Source of the DNA: an uncultured Polaribacter sp.
GTDB lineage: Bacteria > Bacteroidota > Bacteroidia > Flavobacteriales > Flavobacteriaceae
DNA length: 64,000 bases
NCBI RefSeq assembly: GCF_947495205.1
Contig: NZ_CANLXV010000012.1
Coordinates: forward strand, 57,897-121,896
Reading direction: 5' to 3'
In this document: piece by piece, positions 54,406-63,704 of the stretch
How the letters are laid out: every line of letters begins with the position of its first letter
How positions within the stretch are numbered: position 1 is the first letter of the stretch
Notes under the pieces: model-generated
The model's input: only the letters and a program-made list of their open reading frames with translations
Told to the model about the DNA's origin: nothing
The model's database searches: none
Program-made: the position numbers and the translations under genes

Positions 54406-56028
54406 ATGATTGTTCAAGGAAATATAGTTGATATTTTAAATAAAACCATTTTTAAAGGTGAAGTTGAGGTTAAAAATGGTAAAATTTTAGAAATTAGAAA
54501 AGCGAATCATAACAACAACACCTATATTTTACCAGGTTTTATAGACGCCCACATTCACATAGAAAGTTCTATGTTAGTACCAAGTGAATTTGCTAAAATT
54601 GCGGTAACTCACGGAACTGTAGCAACAGTTTCAGATCCGCATGAAATTGCCAATGTTTTAGGTGTAAAAGGCGTAAATTTTATGATTGAAAACGGAAAAA
54701 AAGTTCCGTTAAAATTTAATTTTGGTGCACCAAGTTGTGTGCCCGCTACTTCTTTTGAAAGTGCTGGAGCTGTTATAAATGCTGATGATATTAAGCGAAT
54801 GCTAGAAAATCCTGATATTAAATATCTAGCAGAAATGATGAATTATCCAGGCGTTTTATTTGACGATGCAGAAGTATTGGCTAAAATTAAACAAGCAAAA
54901 AATAATAATAAACCTGTAGATGGTCATGCACCTGGTTTAAGAGGACAAGATGCAACCAAATATATTGCTGCAGGAATTTCTACAGACCACGAATGTTTTT
55001 CTTTTGATGAAGCTAAAGAGAAATTAGAAAAAGGCATGAAGGTAATAATTAGAGAAGGTTCTGCTGCCAAAAATTTTGAAGCTTTAATTGATTTGTTGCC
55101 AGAAAATTACCAAAATATAATGTTTTGTTCTGATGATAAACATCCAGACGATTTGTTGTTAGGTCATATTAATAAGTTGTGTGAACGTGCAGTTGCTAAA
55201 GGTATAGATGTTTTTAAAGTATTGCAGGTGGCTTGTGTAAATCCTGTAAAACACTATAATTTAGATGTTGGTTTGTTACAAAAAAATGATTTCGCAGATT
55301 TTGTAGTTGTAGATAATTTAATCAATTTTAATGTTTTAGAAACCTATATTAATGGAGATTTAATTGCCAAAAATGGAGAAAGTTTTGTAAAACATGTAGA
55401 TTTTGAAGTGCCGAATAATTTTAAAACAGACAAAAAGAAAGTAGAAGATTTTAGAGTTGAATCATCAGCAAAAAAAATAAGAGTTATTGAGGCTTTAGAT
55501 GGCGAATTGTTAACCAACCAAATAGAAGCAGCTTCTCTAATAGAAAATGGGAATTTAGTTTCAAACACAACTACAGATATTTTAAAAATTACGGTTGTAA
55601 ATCGCTATAAAAATGTGAAACCTTCCATTGCTTTTATTAAAAATTTTGGACTTAAAGAAGGCGCTATTGCTAGTTCTGTTGGGCACGATTCTCATAACAT
55701 AATTGCTTTAGGTGTTTCTGATGAAGCCATTTGTAAAGCAGTAAACTTAATTATAGAAAATAGAGGAGGAGTTTGTGCTGTAAATGCAGCAAAAGAAAAC
55801 ATAGTTTCTTTGCCAGTTGCTGGAATTATGTCTGATAAATCTGCCAAAGAAATTGGTAAACAATATGCAGCATTAGATAAAATGGCAAAAGAAATGGGCA
55901 GCAAATTAAAAGCGCCTTATATGAGTTTGTCTTTTATGGCTTTGTTGGTTATTCCTTCTTTAAAATTATCTGACAAAGGTTTGTTTAATGGAGATACTTT
56001 TGAATTTACAGCTATAGGCTTAGATTAA
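54406..56028 (+). CDS. ade: adenine deaminase
   Basis: The 540-residue protein is an adenine deaminase of the amidohydrolase superfamily. The metal-binding [41 protein letters not shown] and [12 protein letters not shown] follow in order, and the C-terminal domain contains [13 protein letters not shown] and GGVCAV. It converts adenine to hypoxanthine in purine salvage. Length and motifs are complete. It has its own start region divergent from the M23 gene. Confidence 0.95.
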   Translation: MIVQGNIVDILNKTIFKGEVEVKNGKILEIRKANHNNNTYILPGFIDAHIHIESSMLVPSEFAKIAVTHGTVATVSDPHEIANVLGVKGVNFMIENGKKVPLKFNFGAPSCVPATSFESAGAVINADDIKRMLENPDIKYLAEMMNYPGVLFDDAEVLAKIKQAKNNNKPVDGHAPGLRGQDATKYIAAGISTDHECFSFDEAKEKLEKGMKVIIREGSAAKNFEALIDLLPENYQNIMFCSDDKHPDDLLLGHINKLCERAVAKGIDVFKVLQVACVNPVKHYNLDVGLLQKNDFADFVVVDNLINFNVLETYINGDLIAKNGESFVKHVDFEVPNNFKTDKKKVEDFRVESSAKKIRVIEALDGELLTNQIEAASLIENGNLVSNTTTDILKITVVNRYKNVKPSIAFIKNFGLKEGAIASSVGHDSHNIIALGVSDEAICKAVNLIIENRGGVCAVNAAKENIVSLPVAGIMSDKSAKEIGKQYAALDKMAKEMGSKLKAPYMSLSFMALLVIPSLKLSDKGLFNGDTFEFTAIGLD

Positions 56029-56076
56029 AATAGTCTGTTTTTTTGCCTAATTTTATTTTGAAAATAATTGGTTTTT

Positions 56077-56499
56077 TTAATATGCAATTTCTTTTATAGA
56101 AAATACATTTTTTAAAATTTTTCTATCTGTTGTTTTAGAAATCACTTGCATATTGCTGTTTTCATTGTTAAGAAAATTTAAAATATTTTTAAGATGCTTC
56201 TGTTTTTTGTATTCTGAAAACTCAAAATAAATAATGCTATTAAAATCTTGCTGATTTTTTAAGTATCTAACACCTGCTTTAATTGCAGCTTTTACTCCTT
56301 TGTTTCTTTTAATATCTAAAACTGTAACTTTATTATTTATGGCTTTTTTAAAATCAACTAATCTATGCAGTGTTTTATCATTACTTGCATTGTTAACCAA
56401 ACAAAAGCAAGAGGTTGGTTTATTTAACAGTTCTCTAAAGTACTCTTTTGTAATTTCATTTTCATTGTTAAAAAACAATATGATTATTCCTGTTTTCAT
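56077..56499 (-). CDS. short GT2-like protein lacking a DxD motif
   Basis: From the ATG at 56499, 140 residues (a TTG at 56514 could extend it). The fold of a GT2 N-terminal half is visible: a strand with IILFFNNE, CLVNNASNDKT in place of VNDGSxDxT, and KRNKGVKAAIKAGVRYL matching the GGKAxAxRxG helix. Where DxD should be it reads IIYFEFSEYKKQK, so the metal-nucleotide site is missing and the acceptor half is absent. A pseudoenzyme or regulatory subunit is likely. It begins 18 bases after the receiver-GT2 gene stop, on the same strand. Confidence 0.6.
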   Translation of the reverse strand: MKTGIIILFFNNENEITKEYFRELLNKPTSCFCLVNNASNDKTLHRLVDFKKAINNKVTVLDIKRNKGVKAAIKAGVRYLKNQQDFNSIIYFEFSEYKKQKHLKNILNFLNNENSNMQVISKTTDRKILKNVFSIKEIAY

Positions 56500-56517
56500 A
56501 GTTTGTTTTAGCAAGAT

Positions 56518-57717
56518 TTAAATTGTTACCATATCGTTATTTAATTTTATTGCTACGGTTTTGGTAGGTTTCTTTTTTTTACTTTTATAGTGTAAGGCTA
56601 TTTGACCTAGTTGCCCTATAATTTTAAAAGAATCTTTCATAGATAGTTTAGAGCCATCTGCATGAATCCATCTTTTTAAGGGTTGTTCACACAACATTTT
56701 TTTAGCATTATCTAAGCCATATTTTAAGGTAATTCTTTTAAAAATTTCTACATCAAAAATCCATTGGGTAACAAATTTTTCCTTAAAAGAGGTTTCAATT
56801 ACATCTTTATGAAAAATTTTAGCACCACATTGTGTGTCTTTAAAATCCATAGAAAGTATTTTTCTAATAATATAATTTACTGATAAACTAATTATTTTTC
56901 TGGCAGATTCTTTGGTAATATTTGCACCCATTCTGCTAATTCTAGAGCCGCTTACAATTTTGTAATCAGAACTTTCTATAGTGTTTACTAAGGCATCAAA
57001 ATCTGATAAATCTGTAGACAAATCTGCATCTAAAAAACCAATATAATCTAAGTCTTCTTTTTGAGCCATAAATAACATTCCTTGTCTTACAGCTTCTGCT
57101 TTACCACCATTTTTTTCGCAATTATATACGGTAATAAAATCTTCTCTTCCTTTTCTTAATTTGTTTAATACTTGCAACGTATTGTCTTTACTACCATCAT
57201 TTACAAAACATAAATGGTAACCAGAATTTTTCTTAATAAATGATGTAAACTCTGTACTTAACAAACGTTCTTCTTCATTATAACAAGGTATTACAACACC
57301 AACACATCTTTTTTGAATTAGCACATCTTGAAAGTTTTTAATTACTTGATCTTGTTTTGGCGCGCCAATTAATCTTTTGGTTCTTGCACAAACTTCGGTT
57401 AAACTTAAGGGTTTTTTCATGTAATCATTCACGCCCAAATCAAAAGCTTCTTCAATAATCTTATCATCAGTATTTCCAGATAAAATCATAATTGGAGTTG
57501 CTAATTTTTTTTCTATTCTTAGGTAATTTACAATAGCCAAACCAGAAGAAGTTGGCATATTAATGTCTACAATAACCAAATCTGGTTTAAAAGCATCAAT
57601 TAAAGTTTTCCCTTTTGCTACAGAAGTGGCAGTTTCTACTTGGTAACCCAATTCTTTTAATCTTAAAGCTAACGGAATTAAAACTAATTTTTGATCGTCT
57701 ATTGCTACTACTTTCAT
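56518..57717 (-). CDS. response-regulator receiver domain fused to polyprenyl-phosphate GT2 glycosyltransferase
   Basis: Residues 1-120 are an intact receiver: D7/D8 (AIDDQ), phospho-acceptor D51 (VIVDINMP), S80 (MILSG) and K102 (KKPLS). Residues about 138-375 are a GT2 of the dolichyl/polyprenyl-phosphate sugar synthase type: VVIPCYNEEERL, FVNDGSKDNT, NGGKAEAVRQGM, the DADLSTD metal site (D230/D232), DTQCGAKIFHKD (about 294-304) and RWIHADGSKLSMKDS (about 349-363). No membrane helix follows, so it would act at the inner face of the membrane. Phosphorylation of D51 by an unseen histidine kinase could switch sugar loading. It precedes the short GT2-like gene on the same strand and is divergent from the GT-C gene. 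Confidence 0.9.
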   Translation of the reverse strand: MKVVAIDDQKLVLIPLALRLKELGYQVETATSVAKGKTLIDAFKPDLVIVDINMPTSSGLAIVNYLRIEKKLATPIMILSGNTDDKIIEEAFDLGVNDYMKKPLSLTEVCARTKRLIGAPKQDQVIKNFQDVLIQKRCVGVVIPCYNEEERLLSTEFTSFIKKNSGYHLCFVNDGSKDNTLQVLNKLRKGREDFITVYNCEKNGGKAEAVRQGMLFMAQKEDLDYIGFLDADLSTDLSDFDALVNTIESSDYKIVSGSRISRMGANITKESARKIISLSVNYIIRKILSMDFKDTQCGAKIFHKDVIETSFKEKFVTQWIFDVEIFKRITLKYGLDNAKKMLCEQPLKRWIHADGSKLSMKDSFKIIGQLGQIALHYKSKKKKPTKTVAIKLNNDMVTI

Positions 57718-57744
57718 TTTGTTGTTTTTTTGTTAATTACACTA

Positions 57745-57752
57745 CAAATGTA
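57745..57752 (-). promoter_or_regulatory. candidate -7 box of the receiver-GT2 gene
   Basis: Minus-strand TACATTTG, an exact TAnnTTTG match 28 bases before the start codon at 57717, inside the 169-base divergent gap. No correctly spaced TTG was found. Confidence 0.45.
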
Positions 57753-57886
57753 CAGCAGCATTGCATTTGTTTTTTTGAATGTGCGCCAAAACCGATGTTA
57801 AGTTTAGACGAATAGCAGGTTAGTTTAGATAAATAAATTTTAACCATAGTAGAAATCCAATTATCTTTACAAAACACAACTTGTAA

Positions 57887-60800
57887 ATGAAACAGAAGAC
57901 CAATACTTTTTTAATTGCTGCCTTAATCTTTGGAATTGCATTTCATGGTTCTGCTATCTTTTTTACTTTAGAGACTACTTATGATGCTTTAATTCATTTG
58001 TTTTTTGCAGATCATTATGCAAACAGTTGGTTTGAGCCTTGGAGCTATAAATGGTATACTGGTTTTACGGTAATGAGTTATCCTCCTTTAGTGCACCAAT
58101 CTATTGCAGCTTTATCTTTAATTGGCGGCTTAAAATTTGGTATGTTTACAGTTGCTCTTATTGGTATTGTACTTTTTATTACAGGTGCTTATCGTTTTTC
58201 TTTGTTAATGACGGGCAATAGAACTGTAGCAGGTTACACTGCTTTATTTGCATCTTTATCGTCTTCTTTTTTAGAAACATTGCACGTTTTTGGGCAGTTG
58301 CCTAGTATTGTTGGTATTTCTATTTTAATGCATGCCTTGCCAGAAATTTATTTGTGGTTAAAAAGCGGTAAATACAAATATTTATTTACCTCGCTTTCTC
58401 TTATTGCAGTTACTGTAACCTCACACCATGTTACGCCAATTTTCGGGATGATATTTTTTATATTTCCATTAATAGGAATGGTAATTATGGATAAGTGTTA
58501 TGAACAAGTAAACAGTTTTAAAGAAGTTACTTTTAAAATATTTTTAAATACCTTTTTTAAACAATTAAAAAGAAATTTATTATTTGGTTTTTCATCATTA
58601 TTTCTAATTGTATTTTGCATTTTTCCGTATTGGATAAATTCAAAAAACAATCCCATAACACAAGTGCCAATTCCACATGGTTCTAGAGATAATTTTTTAG
58701 AAATTACTTCGTCTGGTTTGGTTTTCTTTTTTATTCCTTGGGGAGTTTTGTTATTGCTTTTACCTTACATTTTTTACCGTTATTTTAGCAAAAGATATTT
58801 GTTTTTTGGGCTTTCTATAGCAATGTTAACCCTTTTAGGAACTGGAGGTACCACACCAATACCAAAAATTATTTTAGGTGAAAATGCGTTTAATATTTTA
58901 ACCTTAGATCGTTTTACATTATGGGCTTCTATTATGTCTTTACCCATCATTGGCGAGTTTATATTTCGATTGATTAATGGCGATTTAAAAACCTTAATGG
59001 TCGCTAAATTTGGTGCCGTTTATCATAAATTATTTGCAGGTTTTTTAGCCAGTTTGTTTTTAGTAATGGTGGTTTTTACAATGAGTTTAGGTTATTTTAG
59101 ACCATCACAGCCACAAAAAATAAAAATGTTACCCATTGTAAATTTCTTAAATCAAGATGAACATGATAAATGGCGATTTTTAACCTTAGGTTTTGGAGAT
59201 CAAATGGCGTGGTTGTCTGCACAAACCAATGCAATGACGGTAGATGGTAATTACCATTCTGCCAGAAGATTACCAGAATTAACTACAAGACCTATAGAAC
59301 GTTTAGAGAATTCTAAATTTAAAGGTGTAGCTGGTATTGGCTCTTTACAACAGTTTTTAACCACACCAGAAAAGTACAATTTAAAGTATGTTTTTTCTAA
59401 TGATAAATTTTACGATCCTATTTTATATTTCTGCGGTTGGCAACGCTTACCCGCTTTAGAAAACGGAATTATGGTTTGGGAGAAATTAAACGTACCACCA
59501 CTTTCTACCATTTTACCAAAAGATGATGTAGCAAAAACCCTAAAATTATTATGGGGAATAATTCCATTTTTAACGGTAATTATTGCATTTATTTTAAACA
59601 TACAATCTATTTTTTTGCAAAGTTTAAAGTTGAAAGATCACGTAACACACGATTTTTATAATTTTAAATTGTCGTTTACAAAGTTTCCTAAACGCGTTTT
59701 ACAAGCTATTCATATTTGGAGTTTGTTGGTTTTAATTGTTTTTGGCTATGGTATGTATCTTTTTTATATTAAAAATGATACCCAAAGAACACCCGAAAAC
59801 GCAATAATGGCTTATTATGATGCAATTGATTTTAAAGAATTTGAAAAAAGTTATGCGCTTATTAATCCAGAAAACAGAAAATCGGTAGCACAGTTTATGT
59901 TAGAAATTTCTGTAACAGATGGTATTCTAAATTCTTACGGAAAGTTAGATGCACTGCAAACAGAAATTATAACAGAAACAGAAGATTTTGCATCAGTAAA
60001 AATTGTTACGAATTGGATTACACCTTTAGAAAAAATCGAGAAAATTATTTACAAAGATCTCAAAAAAATTAATGGTAAATGGTACATAGAACCTACTGTA
60101 ATTGAGCAAGATTTACCTCCAGATCAATTGTACTCTAAAAATATAACCAAATATTTTAACCAAGGTAGAAGGCGTGTTACAACAGAGCAAACTTACCACG
60201 AAGACGTTTTAAAACAACCTGTTTTAGAAATATTAAAAGCAAAATTGGTTAAAAACAACAATAGTTATGCTATTATTGGCGAAATTCAAAATATAGACAA
60301 TGTTCCTGCAGATGTAGTTTTAAAAGGAACGTTGTATAATGATGAAAATAAAGAATTGGCAACCTACAATGCCAAATATCACATCAAACATAAATTACTA
60401 CCCAAAGAAGTAAGTAGTTTTAGAATCGATTTTGAAGGAATTGCCTGGTCTAAAACACAAGATTCTATTCCAAATACCTTTAATCCAGATGAATTTACAC
60501 CTGTAGAATTTGAAGAACAACCTACAAAATTCAATTTACAAGCAGCAGGTAATGTGGCAAATTTAGATTTGTATAAAGATGCAACCATAAGTAGTTTACA
60601 AGTAAAACAAAATACTATTGAAGGCACAATTTTTAATGCGGGTTTACAACAAATTACCATTCCACAATTGTTAGTTTCTTATTATAATGATGCTAAAGAG
60701 TTGGTTTGGGTAGATCATCAATTTGTAAAAAATGCCATAAGGCAAGAAAGAAAACAATATTTTGAATATCCTTTATTACAAAATAATACTATTACAATTA

Positions 60801-60976
60801 TCAATACAAATATGAACAATTGTTTTGTAAACGGTTTGCCAAATGCAGCTATTGCTAATGAAATTGTAACCAATAGAATTGTAAATCATACCTATAGCCA
60901 ACTACAAAAAATAAATGATAACCAATATAAATATATTAAAATAGAGTTGAATAATTTTATTGGAAGCCCAAGATAA
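57887..60976 (+). CDS. large GT-C-like membrane protein with NTF2-like domain
   Basis: The 1029 residues begin with a membrane helix, then about eleven more up to residue 405. TTYDALIHLFFADHY in the first extracytoplasmic loop supplies the acidic residue expected for a GT-C glycosyltransferase. A 145-residue loop follows, with two further helices at about 554-575 and 607-628. Residues about 637-745 look like an NTF2-like (DUF4878-like) domain (PENAIMAYYDAIDFKEFEKSY), and the C-terminus is beta-rich. By fold it would take a sugar from a polyprenyl phosphate on the outer side of the inner membrane. The acceptor is unknown. It overlaps the next gene by one base (TAATG). Confidence 0.75.
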   Translation: MKQKTNTFLIAALIFGIAFHGSAIFFTLETTYDALIHLFFADHYANSWFEPWSYKWYTGFTVMSYPPLVHQSIAALSLIGGLKFGMFTVALIGIVLFITGAYRFSLLMTGNRTVAGYTALFASLSSSFLETLHVFGQLPSIVGISILMHALPEIYLWLKSGKYKYLFTSLSLIAVTVTSHHVTPIFGMIFFIFPLIGMVIMDKCYEQVNSFKEVTFKIFLNTFFKQLKRNLLFGFSSLFLIVFCIFPYWINSKNNPITQVPIPHGSRDNFLEITSSGLVFFFIPWGVLLLLLPYIFYRYFSKRYLFFGLSIAMLTLLGTGGTTPIPKIILGENAFNILTLDRFTLWASIMSLPIIGEFIFRLINGDLKTLMVAKFGAVYHKLFAGFLASLFLVMVVFTMSLGYFRPSQPQKIKMLPIVNFLNQDEHDKWRFLTLGFGDQMAWLSAQTNAMTVDGNYHSARRLPELTTRPIERLENSKFKGVAGIGSLQQFLTTPEKYNLKYVFSNDKFYDPILYFCGWQRLPALENGIMVWEKLNVPPLSTILPKDDVAKTLKLLWGIIPFLTVIIAFILNIQSIFLQSLKLKDHVTHDFYNFKLSFTKFPKRVLQAIHIWSLLVLIVFGYGMYLFYIKNDTQRTPENAIMAYYDAIDFKEFEKSYALINPENRKSVAQFMLEISVTDGILNSYGKLDALQTEIITETEDFASVKIVTNWITPLEKIEKIIYKDLKKINGKWYIEPTVIEQDLPPDQLYSKNITKYFNQGRRRVTTEQTYHEDVLKQPVLEILKAKLVKNNNSYAIIGEIQNIDNVPADVVLKGTLYNDENKELATYNAKYHIKHKLLPKEVSSFRIDFEGIAWSKTQDSIPNTFNPDEFTPVEFEEQPTKFNLQAAGNVANLDLYKDATISSLQVKQNTIEGTIFNAGLQQITIPQLLVSYYNDAKELVWVDHQFVKNAIRQERKQYFEYPLLQNNTITIINTNMNNCFVNGLPNAAIANEIVTNRIVNHTYSQLQKINDNQYKYIKIELNNFIGSPR

Positions 60977-62196
60977 TGAATCGTAGAACAAACCTATTAT
61001 GCTCTTTTTTGCTTACTTTTTGTGGGGTGCTTTTTGGGCAACAAACCCAAGTTAAACAAGATCAAATCAGCTTGCTAACCTTAAAAAAAGATTTTGTTGT
61101 TAATGATGATGTTGTTTTACATTTTAACACTACATCTAAAGCTAAATTTAGCATGTATGCCACCAATAGTTATGGCAGTAGTTTGGTGAATGGTATTAAA
61201 AAAGATGATAAAATTAGTTTTCAGTTACCAACTTACATCACAAGAAAAAGAGGTGTGTTGCATTGGAAAGTTTTTAATAACCAAAACATAGCCATTCAAG
61301 GAAATATAAATATAAAACCACAACAACGTGCTTCTTCTTTAGAAATGTATTTGGGACCTCCGAGTATTGAGGCTGGCGGAAAAGATTTTTCGATGTTAGT
61401 AACCATTCCAACAGATACTTTAGATAATCCATTGTTAGAAAACACAAATGTAGCGGTTAAACGTCAGTTTTTAAATGATAAAAAAAGTGCTACCATAAAG
61501 GTAAATAATTTAATAGCTTATCAAAACATATACTCGCCTTTACAAGCAGGTAGAATGTTGTTAGCTACCAATCATCTTCAAAAGAATTCTGTTGAATTAG
61601 ATTTAACTATTGCGCCAGCCATTCCTGAAAAATTTCAAATTTTTTTCAAACGGAATCACAATTACGCAGATGGTAATCAAATAACTACATTTTACACTTC
61701 TGTATTAAAAGATAAATTTAACAATGTAGTTAGTGATGGTACTTTGGTGTATTTTTTTATTACGAATAGTAAAAATGCTGTTTTAAAAACTTTCGGGCAA
61801 ACGGTAAATGGCGTGGCAAAAGCAAAAATGATTCATCCAGATAAAGCAGCAAACTGGTCTGTAAAAGCTTTTGTAGATGGTATTGCAGAGAGTAAAGCCA
61901 TCTATATAAAATACCAACAAGCAGTACAAGATTTTAATATTGTTTTTAAAGAAAAGAATACGAAAATACAAGTAGGTCCTTTTAAAAGTTTTATGAATCA
62001 AATAATTCCTGATGGTTTAAACGTAAAGCTTAGTGTCACAAAACATAATAAGGTTGTAAAAGTATATTATACAGAAACTAAAAAAGGTTTTTCAAATTTT
62101 ATTTTGAATAAAAACTTTTATGAAAAAGGCAATTATACATTAAAAATTGAAGCCGCAGGTTTGATTAAAACTTTTGAAAAAATTGCTTTATGGTAA
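60976..62196 (+). CDS. secreted beta-rich protein of the glycan cluster
   Basis: A Sec signal (LLTFCGVLFGQ, cleavage around residue 21) starts this 406-residue protein. The rest is predicted as three or four beta-sandwich domains; segments such as LDDKFNNVVSDGTLVYF-type sequence resemble Ig-like (Big) or alpha-2-macroglobulin MG domains. No enzyme motif is seen. The start overlaps the GT-C stop and the end overlaps the GH gene by 7 bases, so it is part of the same transcript and likely the same periplasmic complex. Confidence 0.6.
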   Translation: MNRRTNLLCSFLLTFCGVLFGQQTQVKQDQISLLTLKKDFVVNDDVVLHFNTTSKAKFSMYATNSYGSSLVNGIKKDDKISFQLPTYITRKRGVLHWKVFNNQNIAIQGNINIKPQQRASSLEMYLGPPSIEAGGKDFSMLVTIPTDTLDNPLLENTNVAVKRQFLNDKKSATIKVNNLIAYQNIYSPLQAGRMLLATNHLQKNSVELDLTIAPAIPEKFQIFFKRNHNYADGNQITTFYTSVLKDKFNNVVSDGTLVYFFITNSKNAVLKTFGQTVNGVAKAKMIHPDKAANWSVKAFVDGIAESKAIYIKYQQAVQDFNIVFKEKNTKIQVGPFKSFMNQIIPDGLNVKLSVTKHNKVVKVYYTETKKGFSNFILNKNFYEKGNYTLKIEAAGLIKTFEKIALW

Positions 62197-63704
62197 AAAC
62201 AAATAAAATACTATTGCGAATTATTTTAATGGCTACTTATGTATTTATTTGCGCAATTTTGGTGTTTTTAATAAGTGGAATTTTATCTTACTTAAACACA
62301 GGTGCAGATAGAAGTTCTTTATTACACACCCAAATAAAAAAAGAACAGGTATATACACCAGAATTGAAATGGAAAAAAGATGGGAACCAAGGCAGACCAA
62401 TAAGCGATCAAGTTTTAGCGGCTGTAGAAAGCAATTATTTAGACGCTTGGTATATAAAACAATTGGCCTATAGAGAAAACACAAAAACAGGAATTGCAGA
62501 TTTTTACACCAAAAACGCAAGAAAAAATTTGTTTTCTATTATTGATGAAAATGCTAAAAATGAAACCTATATAGAAGCCACCACACTTTCTCATGAACCA
62601 GATGTTTTGTTTTATAGTGAAGATGGTCAACTTGTAGTTTTAGAAGATAAAGCTGTAGTTGAACATAAAAAAATCTTTCAACACAAAACCCAAGTTTTAG
62701 CAATTACAGAACAATCGGATTATAAACACATTTTATTATTAGAAGATGGTTTTTGGAGAATTCGCCATAGTGTTAGGGAAAACGTAAAGCCTTACAAGAA
62801 AAAAAACCGAAAAAATGCACCTAATTCTTTGCCAATAAAAGGCATTAATTATTATCCACAAAAAACACCTTGGAATATGTTTGGCAATACTTTTGACCAA
62901 ACCATTATTGCTAAAGATTTTGAAATTATTAAAAAAGCGGGTTTAAATTCCATTAGAATTTTTGTGCCTTATGAAGACTTTGGTAAAGCAGTTTTAAAGG
63001 AAGATAAGCTAAATAAATTAAAAACAGTATTAGATATTGCCTTAGAAAAACAATTAAAAGTTGTGGTTACTTTATTTGATTTTTACGGAAATTATGATGT
63101 GTTAGATTGGACTTTAACCTACAAACATGCTCGTGGTATTGTTACCAAATTTAAAGACCACAAAGCTATTTTAGCTTGGGATTTAAAAAACGAACCAAAT
63201 TTAGATTTTGAATCTCGTGGAAAGGAAAACGTAATTTCTTGGTTAACCTTTTTATTAACTGTTGTAAAAACCATAGATGAAACACATCCTGTAACCATTG
63301 GTTGGTCTAATATTGAAAGTGCAACTATTTTAAGTGATCAATTAGATTATATTTCATTCCATTATTACGAGGCTTTAGAAAATTTTGAAAATGAATTGCT
63401 AACGCTAAAAAAACAATTACCTAATCAACCACTTATTTTGCAAGAGTTTGGTTTGTCTTCTTATGGTGGTTTTTGGAGACCTTTTGCAAGTTCAGAACAA
63501 GCACAAGCCAATTACCATAAAACAATGCAAAAAGTATTAGCAAAACATAAAGTTAATTTTATGTCTTGGACTTTGTATGATTTTGAAGAAGTTCCTAGCA
63601 ATGTAGTTGGCAAGCTACCTTGGCGAACCAACCCACAGAAAAATTTTGGTTTTATAAATAGCAATGGAAAAAAGAAAGCGGCTTTTGAGTTTATTGCTCA
63701 ATAA
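62190..63704 (+). CDS. membrane-anchored clan GH-A (GH5-like) glycoside hydrolase
   Basis: A single membrane helix near residues 8-33 anchors the protein, with the rest in the periplasm. After a linker domain to about residue 215, a TIM barrel begins (KGINYYPQKTPWN). The acid/base glutamate is E335 (WDLKNEPN) and the nucleophile E419 (LILQEFGLSSYG), spaced as in clan GH-A cellulases and mannanases. 504 residues. It would hydrolyse a beta-linked glucan or mannan, perhaps trimming the polymer made by the cluster, as BcsZ does for cellulose; the linkage is not determined by the sequence. It ends the operon, 296 bases before the window edge. Confidence 0.85.
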   Translation: MVKTNKILLRIILMATYVFICAILVFLISGILSYLNTGADRSSLLHTQIKKEQVYTPELKWKKDGNQGRPISDQVLAAVESNYLDAWYIKQLAYRENTKTGIADFYTKNARKNLFSIIDENAKNETYIEATTLSHEPDVLFYSEDGQLVVLEDKAVVEHKKIFQHKTQVLAITEQSDYKHILLLEDGFWRIRHSVRENVKPYKKKNRKNAPNSLPIKGINYYPQKTPWNMFGNTFDQTIIAKDFEIIKKAGLNSIRIFVPYEDFGKAVLKEDKLNKLKTVLDIALEKQLKVVVTLFDFYGNYDVLDWTLTYKHARGIVTKFKDHKAILAWDLKNEPNLDFESRGKENVISWLTFLLTVVKTIDETHPVTIGWSNIESATILSDQLDYISFHYYEALENFENELLTLKKQLPNQPLILQEFGLSSYGGFWRPFASSEQAQANYHKTMQKVLAKHKVNFMSWTLYDFEEVPSNVVGKLPWRTNPQKNFGFINSNGKKKAAFEFIAQ

